The translations under genes were made by a program, and so were the position numbers. A stretch of 30,399 bases of DNA, from positions 1 through 30,399 of the forward strand of contig JBMOLC010000043.1 in NCBI GenBank assembly GCA_049324215.1, written 5' to 3'. Shown one piece after another: positions 21,820-27,562 of the stretch; position 1 is the first letter of the stretch; the number at the start of each line of letters is the position of its first letter. This DNA is from JBMOLC01 sp049324215. Lineage in GTDB: Bacteria > Patescibacteriota > Microgenomatia > UBA8517. The notes beneath the pieces were generated by a model. The model was not told where the DNA came from, did not search any database, and saw only the letters and a list, made by a program, of their open reading frames with translations.

Positions 21820-22488
21820 ATGCGAAGTCGAATTCTGCTGAAAATTTCGGCAGTTGTCTCGGGTATCTCCGGTGTAGTGATTTTGACTGCCGTTTTGGTT
21901 CCCATTGTCTTTTACGAAACCCCCACCCTAATTAGTCCCTTGGCCGAGGAGCCGCAAGCGGGGGGAGAAGAAATAGACTATACCAAGGCCAGCAACTGGT
22001 TTGTGGGAGGAGCAGAGGAAGAAGAATTTATTTCTGCCGAGGTTAACTACTATACCCTATCCATAAAAAAATTGGGGATTGAGGACGCAACCGTTGCTCT
22101 GGGGGGGGAGGACCTTTCGCAAAGCCTCATTCAGTACCCGGGGACGGCTCTTCCGGGCAAAATCGGTAACGCCGTCGTCTTCGGCCACTCGATTCTCCCC
22201 ATCTTCTATAACCCCAAAGACTATATCGCCATTTTCTCCACCCTGCCGACTCTAAAAAAGGGAGACGAGATAGCCGTTAACTACGACGGAGTCTCTTATA
22301 AGTATAGGGTTGAGACCTTGTTTGAGGTTTTGCCGACCGATATTGAGGTACTTGAGCAGGATACTTCCGACTCTTTCTTAACGCTCGTTACCTGCGTTCC
22401 TCCGGGAGACCCCAGAAAACCCAAGAGGCTAATCGTCAGAGCCAGGATTGTCCCGCCCGAAATTTCAAATGAGAATACTCGGCATTGA
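21820..22488 (+). CDS. Sortase family transpeptidase
   Basis: Sortases cut a sorting signal in secreted proteins and attach them to the cell surface. The 222-residue product starts directly after the previous stop (TAGATG) and carries an N-terminal membrane helix (about 8-30, ISAVVSGISGVVILTAVLVPIVF), giving an anchored enzyme that faces outward. The catalytic triad is visible: His in VVFGHSILP, Cys in TLVTCVPPG and Arg in KPKRLIVRA. The segment TLSIKKLGIEDATVAL is the typical first strand region. The exact class (D or E-like) cannot be decided by eye. No LPxTG-type substrate is encoded in this window, so its target is unknown; the adjacent baseplate-J-like membrane protein is a candidate partner, not a proven one. 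It overlaps ruvX by 20 nt. Confidence 0.9.
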   Translation: MRSRILLKISAVVSGISGVVILTAVLVPIVFYETPTLISPLAEEPQAGGEEIDYTKASNWFVGGAEEEEFISAEVNYYTLSIKKLGIEDATVALGGEDLSQSLIQYPGTALPGKIGNAVVFGHSILPIFYNPKDYIAIFSTLPTLKKGDEIAVNYDGVSYKYRVETLFEVLPTDIEVLEQDTSDSFLTLVTCVPPGDPRKPKRLIVRARIVPPEISNENTRH

Positions 22489-22879
22489 TTATGGCAGAAA
22501 GAAGATAGGTCTGGCTACTTCCTTTGAGGGTTTAGCCGAACCCTACGGAGTCATCCGAGTTGAGAACGAAAAAGAAGCCCTCATAAAGATTGCCAAAATT
22601 GTGCGCCAAGAAAAAATTGAGAAGATTGTTGTCGGGATTTCCGAAGGGGAGATGGGAGAGGAGGCCCGAAAATTTAGTTTCAGTTTAAGTTCAAGTCTAC
22701 GTCGAAGACGGTTACCCAGTCCTAGTCTTCCTGTCGAAACCTACGACGAAACGCTGACGACCAAAGAGGCCCAACGGTTATCAATCGAGGCGGGCATCAA
22801 AAAGGGGAAAAGGCGCAGGCTTGAGGATGCATTCGCTGCGACCCTTGTGTTACAATCCTTTTTAGAAAGGCTCAAGTAG
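22469..22879 (+). CDS. ruvX: YqgF/RuvX-type Holliday junction resolvase-like protein
   Basis: RuvX/YqgF has an RNase H fold; family members act in 16S rRNA processing or as putative junction resolvases. I chose the ATG at 22469, which gives 136 residues starting MRILGIDYGRKKIGLA, the usual N-terminus; a TTG at 22448 would extend it further into the sortase gene. Motifs are GIDYGRKKIG, IVVGISEG and DETLTTKEA (normally DERLTT), then LEDAFAATLVLQSFL with the final Asp. Between ARKF and the DE motif it has about eight more residues than E. coli YqgF, in a Ser/Arg/Pro-rich stretch. The order alaS, ruvX, zinc-ribbon gene, mltG echoes the alaS-yrrK-yrzB-yrrL group of Bacillus. Confidence 0.92.
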   Translation: MRILGIDYGRKKIGLATSFEGLAEPYGVIRVENEKEALIKIAKIVRQEKIEKIVVGISEGEMGEEARKFSFSLSSSLRRRRLPSPSLPVETYDETLTTKEAQRLSIEAGIKKGKRRRLEDAFAATLVLQSFLERLK

Positions 22880-23079
22880 TGTTTAAAAATGTAATCGCGC
22901 CCATTCAAGCTTGGTTACTCTCGCAAGGAAGATGTGTGGGATGTGGCAGAGAACTTTCGGCCGGTAAAAGAGAGAAAAGAAAAGACGCTACCGAAAAGGT
23001 AACCTGTGAATGCGGCCGGATATTTATCTACGACCCCAGAACCAAAAAATACCGACGTGCTCTTCTTGAAGAAGTTTAA
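22879..23079 (+). CDS. Small zinc-ribbon protein
   Basis: The GTG start shares its first base with the ruvX TAG stop. The 66-residue product has a CVGC pair (about residues 19-22) and a CEC pair (about 43-45), spaced as in a zinc ribbon, followed by a basic segment (DPRTKKYRRALLEEV). The N-terminus FKNVIAPIQAWLLSQG is amphipathic. Its stop shares a base with the mltG start (TAATG), so all three genes are tightly coupled. In Firmicutes a small protein (YrzB, DUF1292) occupies the same position between ruvX and mltG, but that family is not obviously homologous. The function is unknown; nucleic-acid or protein binding is the usual role of such ribbons. Confidence 0.82.
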   Translation: MFKNVIAPIQAWLLSQGRCVGCGRELSAGKREKRKDATEKVTCECGRIFIYDPRTKKYRRALLEEV

Positions 23080-24065
23080 TGAAACGGCTTTCTTACCTTC
23101 TTTTGTCATTGTTTTTGGTGGCCTTTTTGTTAGCTGGCCTCACTTGGTTTAAGGCCCAAAGCGCACCTGTCGCAAGTGATACTTCGTTGAAAGATTTTTT
23201 GATCGTCAAAGGTTCTTCGGCTTCACAAATTGCCAACAAACTCGAAAAAGAAGGCTTTATCAAAAACTCCCTAGCCTTCAGAATCTACGTTCAGCTGACG
23301 GGCTTAAGCAAAAAGATTCCCGCCGGAGAATACAGGCTCTCTCCGAGTTATTCTTTATTTAGACTTGTTGCTGAGCTACTCAAAGGGCCCACTGAAATCT
23401 GGGTGACTATACCCGAGGGCCTAAGGCGTGAAGAAATCGCCGAAAAGTTTACATCTGCCTTTGGCAAGGGCGAGGACTTTAGTGACAGATTCCTGGAGGC
23501 AGCAGACGGTTTGGAAGGGTTTCTATTTCCCGACACCTATCTTTTTCCGAAGACCGCAAGTGCGTCGGCGGTGGTTGTCAAGATGCGCTCCACATTCGAC
23601 AAAAAAATAGCAGAGTTAGACGAGAAGATCAACTCTGGGAGTTTGACTGTCGGCCAGGTGATTACCTTGGCGTCGATTGTGGAAAGAGAGACGAAATTTG
23701 CCGCTGAGCGGCCGATTATCGCCGGAATTCTTCTTAATCGTTTGAATCTCGGCATGGGTCTAGCGGCGGATGCGACCGTCCAATACGCAATTGCAACCTC
23801 TAAATGTAGTGGGCGTACCGATTGCGAGTGGTGGCCGACCCTGACGAAGGAGGACCTCAGCATAAATTCTGCCTACAATACTTATAGATTTAAAGGTCTC
23901 CCCCCGAGTCCCATTGCCAACCCAGGCCTCTCTGCGATTAGAGCAGTTGTTGAGCCAGAAGAGTCGGAATACCTTTATTATTTGCACGACGAGAAGGGTG
24001 TTGCCCACTACGCAAGGACGTTAGAGGAGCACAACGCAAACGTTAGAAAATATCTGGGTCAATAA
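23079..24065 (+). CDS. mltG: Endolytic murein transglycosylase MltG
   Basis: MltG cleaves nascent glycan strands at the outer face of the cytoplasmic membrane and so sets glycan length. The 328-residue protein starts with a membrane anchor (LSYLLLSLFLVAFLLAGLTWF, about 4-24), then a LysM-like region (FLIVKGSSASQIANKLEKEGFI). The YceG catalytic domain holds ASIVERET with Glu202 at the position of the catalytic Glu, GILLNRLNLGMGLAADATVQYA, and the C-terminal YNTYRFKGLPPSPIANPGLSAI and FxxEHNANVRKYL-like end. A short insert with two cysteines (SKCSGRTDCEWW, about 243-254) lies between the two last motifs. The start overlaps the zinc-ribbon stop by one base. The rpoB promoter begins 6 nt after the stop. 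Confidence 0.96.
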   Translation: MKRLSYLLLSLFLVAFLLAGLTWFKAQSAPVASDTSLKDFLIVKGSSASQIANKLEKEGFIKNSLAFRIYVQLTGLSKKIPAGEYRLSPSYSLFRLVAELLKGPTEIWVTIPEGLRREEIAEKFTSAFGKGEDFSDRFLEAADGLEGFLFPDTYLFPKTASASAVVVKMRSTFDKKIAELDEKINSGSLTVGQVITLASIVERETKFAAERPIIAGILLNRLNLGMGLAADATVQYAIATSKCSGRTDCEWWPTLTKEDLSINSAYNTYRFKGLPPSPIANPGLSAIRAVVEPEESEYLYYLHDEKGVAHYARTLEEHNANVRKYLGQ

Positions 24066-24070
24066 AGCCC

Positions 24071-24098
24071 TTGACAAGGAGCTATTTGTGGCTATAAT
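24071..24098 (+). promoter_or_regulatory. Near-consensus promoter of rpoB-rpoC
   Basis: TTGACA (24071-24076), a 16-nt spacer and TATAAT (24093-24098): both boxes are perfect, as expected for a strongly expressed operon. The expected start near 24105 gives a leader of about 65 nt, unlike several other promoters here. Confidence 0.85.
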
Positions 24099-24106
24099 CG
24101 CATCTT

Positions 24107-24126
24107 AGGCGTACCAATGTACGCCT
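24107..24126 (+). promoter_or_regulatory. Hairpin at the 5' end of the rpoBC leader
   Basis: AGGCGTAC (24107-24114) and GTACGCCT (24119-24126) form a perfect 8-bp stem around the loop CAAT, right at the predicted 5' end of the mRNA. It could protect the transcript from 5' decay, for instance by RNase J. A weaker GC-rich element followed by six T (24149-24154) lies further down the leader. Confidence 0.55.
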
Positions 24127-24169
24127 GTGCCGTGTTTAGAAGCGGGCCTTTTTTCGTTCCCAGATCCGG

Positions 24170-27100
24170 ATGGCCGCAAACAACCATAAAAGTCGCCTAA
24201 ATTTTGGCAAAGAAGAGAAAGACTTACCCAAACTTGACCTTGCAAACGTGCAAAGGGAATCTTGGGAATGGTTCCTGACCGAGGGTATAGCCCAAGAGCT
24301 GGCCGAGATTTCTCCGATCGACGACTTTACGGGGAAAAACTGGCAGCTAGTCTTGGGAGAATACTCTTTGGGGGCTCCAAGCATTTCCCCCCTTACTGCT
24401 TCACAAAAAGGGCTGACTTATTCCTCTCCGCTAAAGATTAAAGCCACGCTAGTTAATAAAAAGACCGGCAAGGAAGTCAAGCAAGAAGTTTTCTTGGGAG
24501 ACTTGCCCCAGATGACTTCGCGCGGGACCTTTATCATCAATGGGATTGAGAGAACGGTTATCAACCAGATTGTTCGTTCTCCGGGGGTCTATTTCTCGGG
24601 AGAGCTAGACGCCTCCTCTGGTCGAATGCTTTATAGAGCCGAGGTCAGGCCCCTCCACGGCTCTTGGCTGGAATTTGAGGTTGCCAGAAACGACGTTGTC
24701 GCCGCCCGTATCGATAGGAGGAGAAAAGTTTTGGCGACCGTACTTCTCAGGGCCATGGGGGTGGAGTCAGACGCTGAAATAATCGAGTTTTTCAAAGAGG
24801 TTGATGTCGACGCTAACCACAACTATATTCAAACCACCCTCGAAAAGGACCCGACAAACACCAAAGAAGAAGCTGTTCTGGAAATTTACCGGAAGCTAAG
24901 ACCCGGAGAACCCGCAGTTTTAGAAAACGCAGAAGCCCTTTTTGAATCCTTGTTCTTGGACCACCGGCGCTACGACCTCGGTAAAGTCGGCAGGTTTAAG
25001 ATCAATAGAAGGTTGGGTCTGACAGTTCCCAATGAGAAATCAACCTGGGTACTCACCCGCCAAGATGCTCTGGGCACAATTGCCTACCTAATTGGACTCC
25101 AGAACGGCAAAGGTAGAGTTGACGATATCGACCATTTGGCCAATAGGCGCTTAAGACGCGTTGGCGAACTGGTTGCCACCAACGCCTTTAGGGTTGGTCT
25201 TTTGAGACTAGAACGCTCAGTCAAGGAGAAGATGAGCTTGATTTCGGCTGATGACAAACCCCTGCCGGCGACACTGATTAATGCCCGTCCTTTGATTGCC
25301 TCTCTCAATGAATTCTTTAGGAGTAACCAACTTTCTACAATTCTTGATGACACCAATCCACTTTCGGAGATTGACAACTTGAGGCGTGTGTCGGTCTTGG
25401 GCCCTGGCGGGATAAACAGGGAAAGGGCCTCTTTCTCCATTCGCGACGTCAACTCTTCGCAATACGGCAAAATTGACCCCGTCCGCTCTCCCGAAGGACC
25501 CAACATTGGTCTGGTTACTTACCTGGCTCTCTACGCCCGAGTCAACGAATACGGATTTTTGGAAGCTCCTTATAAAAAGGTTGAAAAGGTCAAAAGGGGC
25601 AGAAAGACCTTAGTGAAAGTGACAGACGGGGTCGTCTATTTGGCAGCTGATGATGAGGAGGAATACCACATCACCCATTCGGGAGTAAACATCGATTCGC
25701 GGGGATATATCACCGACGCAAGAGTTGCCTTTAGATACAAAGGAGTCTTTACGGAGGGGGCAGTTGAGCTGGTTGATTTTATTGACGTAACTCCCCGTCA
25801 GGTGGTTGGAGTTTCTGCCTCGTTGATTCCATTTTTGGCCCACGACGAAGGCAACCGAGCTCTCATGGGAAGTAATATGCAGTGCCAGGCAGTTCCTCTG
25901 GTTGTCCCCGAGGCTCCGACGATTGGAACTGGGATGGAGACTGGGGTCGCCAATGCCATGGGCAGGCTGATTTTGGCGAGACACGCGGGGGTCGTCGAAT
26001 ATGCCGATTCGGAGAGAATCGAGATCAAACTTGATAAAAAGGTCGAAGGTTCCGAAGGGGTTGAAGACATCGAAATTACAGATAACGGCAAGAGAGAAAT
26101 CTACCACCTCACGAAATTCAAAAGGACAGCTCACTCAACCTGTTACAACCAGAGGGTGGTTGTGAGACCCGGACAGAAGGTGAAAGCGGGAGAGCTTTTG
26201 GCCGACGGCCCCGCCGTTGAAGGAGGAGAGCTGGCCCTGGGGAGAAACTTGGTGATTGCCTATACTTCCTTTGGTGGCTACGGTTTTGAAGACTCAATTT
26301 TAGTTAGCGACCGGCTGGTCAAAGAAGACGTTTTAACCTCGATTCATATCGAGGAGTACGAGGCCGACGTTGTCGATACGAAACTTGGGCCAGAGGAGTT
26401 AACCCGCGACATCCCCAACGTAGCTGAGACAGAACTTGCCAACTTGGCCGAGGACGGAATCGTTGTCATCGGAGCCGAGGTTGGACCCAACGACATCCTC
26501 GTCGGAAAAATTGCACCCAAGGGGGAGACGGAATTAACTTCGGAAGAAAGGCTTCTGCGGGCAATCTTTGGTGAAAAGGCGAGAGAGGTGAGGGATACCT
26601 CACTTCGGGTTCCCCACGGAGAGAAAGGAATCGTCGTTGATGTGGCGATTCTGGATAAAGACAAAGGGGACGAACTCGGCCCCGGAGTTCTAAAAAGGGT
26701 TATCGTCAGAGTCGCCCAAATTAGAAAAATTACGGTTGGGGACAAAGTAGCAGGGCGACATGGAAATAAGGGGGTCATTGTAAAGATAATGCCCCTGGCT
26801 GACATGCCTTACCTGGAGGACGGCACACCCGTTGACATCATTATTTCTCCCCTTTCGGTTCTGGCCCGAATGAATTTGGGGCAACTCCTTGAATGCCACC
26901 TGGGCCTGGCCCTTTCCAAGAAAGGTCAGAAGGCAGAACTACCCGTTTTTGACAAAATAGGAGAGGACGTTATTGGTCGACAACTTGCCGCCGCCAACCT
27001 TCCCGTCAGCGGAAAAACCAGGCTTTATGACGGCCGAACAGGAGAGCCTTTTAAGGAAGAAACGGTGGTCGGAGTCGGCTACATCATGAAGCTGACTCAC

Positions 27101-27562
27101 ATGGTCGAGGATAAAACGCACGCCCGCTCGACTGGTCCCTACTCCCTGGTTACCCAGCAACCCCTAGGAGGAAAAGCCCAGATGGGAGGACAGCGTTTGG
27201 GAGAAATGGAGGTCTGGGCGCTTGAATCCCACCGGGCCGCCTATACCCTGCAGGAGATGCTAACCATCAAATCCGACGATATCGTCGGACGCGCCAGGGC
27301 TTTTGAGGCCATCGTCAAGGGCGCAGACATCCCCGAAGCAACGGTTCCAGAATCTTTTAGGGTGCTAGTGAGAGAACTAAATTCCCTGGGCCTTGCGATC
27401 GAAGCCAGGGGTGCAGTTGTCGTCAAAGAAGAAGAGGAGGAGGAGCTTGCTGCCGGAGGAGAGCTGGCTCAAGCAGCTGGGGCCGAAGTTATAGCAACCG
27501 AAGAGGAGTTGGTTAGCCCCGCAGGCCCGCTGGAGATTGAAGAGGTAAAGGAGGTAGTCTAA
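24170..27562 (+). CDS. rpoB: DNA-directed RNA polymerase subunit beta
   Basis: RpoB forms one side of the RNA polymerase active-site cleft. The 1130-residue protein starts MAANNHKSRLNFG and has the standard blocks: FIINGIERTVINQIVRSPGVYFSGE, the rifampicin-pocket region (about 382-416, NQLSTILDDTNPLSEIDNLRRVSVLGPGG), RDVNSSQYGKIDPVRSPEGPNIGL, the GNRALMGSNMQCQAVPL block, GYGFEDSILVSDRL, KVAGRHGNKGV and the C-terminal GGKAQMGGQRLGEMEVWALE. The tail beyond the clamp is acidic (EEEEEEL, EEEL). Compared with E. coli it lacks the large inserts and is near the minimal size. Two residues of the rifampicin pocket differ from the sensitive form: Thr390 for Gln513 and Asn403 for His526 (E. coli numbers). 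It overlaps rpoC by one base. Confidence 0.98.
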   Translation: MAANNHKSRLNFGKEEKDLPKLDLANVQRESWEWFLTEGIAQELAEISPIDDFTGKNWQLVLGEYSLGAPSISPLTASQKGLTYSSPLKIKATLVNKKTGKEVKQEVFLGDLPQMTSRGTFIINGIERTVINQIVRSPGVYFSGELDASSGRMLYRAEVRPLHGSWLEFEVARNDVVAARIDRRRKVLATVLLRAMGVESDAEIIEFFKEVDVDANHNYIQTTLEKDPTNTKEEAVLEIYRKLRPGEPAVLENAEALFESLFLDHRRYDLGKVGRFKINRRLGLTVPNEKSTWVLTRQDALGTIAYLIGLQNGKGRVDDIDHLANRRLRRVGELVATNAFRVGLLRLERSVKEKMSLISADDKPLPATLINARPLIASLNEFFRSNQLSTILDDTNPLSEIDNLRRVSVLGPGGINRERASFSIRDVNSSQYGKIDPVRSPEGPNIGLVTYLALYARVNEYGFLEAPYKKVEKVKRGRKTLVKVTDGVVYLAADDEEEYHITHSGVNIDSRGYITDARVAFRYKGVFTEGAVELVDFIDVTPRQVVGVSASLIPFLAHDEGNRALMGSNMQCQAVPLVVPEAPTIGTGMETGVANAMGRLILARHAGVVEYADSERIEIKLDKKVEGSEGVEDIEITDNGKREIYHLTKFKRTAHSTCYNQRVVVRPGQKVKAGELLADGPAVEGGELALGRNLVIAYTSFGGYGFEDSILVSDRLVKEDVLTSIHIEEYEADVVDTKLGPEELTRDIPNVAETELANLAEDGIVVIGAEVGPNDILVGKIAPKGETELTSEERLLRAIFGEKAREVRDTSLRVPHGEKGIVVDVAILDKDKGDELGPGVLKRVIVRVAQIRKITVGDKVAGRHGNKGVIVKIMPLADMPYLEDGTPVDIIISPLSVLARMNLGQLLECHLGLALSKKGQKAELPVFDKIGEDVIGRQLAAANLPVSGKTRLYDGRTGEPFKEETVVGVGYIMKLTHMVEDKTHARSTGPYSLVTQQPLGGKAQMGGQRLGEMEVWALESHRAAYTLQEMLTIKSDDIVGRARAFEAIVKGADIPEATVPESFRVLVRELNSLGLAIEARGAVVVKEEEEEELAAGGELAQAAGAEVIATEEELVSPAGPLEIEEVKEVV
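27547..27555 (+). promoter_or_regulatory. Perfect Shine-Dalgarno site of rpoC
   Basis: AAAGGAGGT lies inside the rpoB 3' end, 6 nt before the rpoC ATG. It is the best match to the anti-Shine-Dalgarno sequence in the window, whereas most promoter-proximal genes here have none. Confidence 0.75.

Noticed and set aside
22448..22468. Upstream TTG start for ruvX
   Set aside because: The conserved N-terminus MRILGIDYG begins at the ATG at 22469; the extension lies within the sortase gene.
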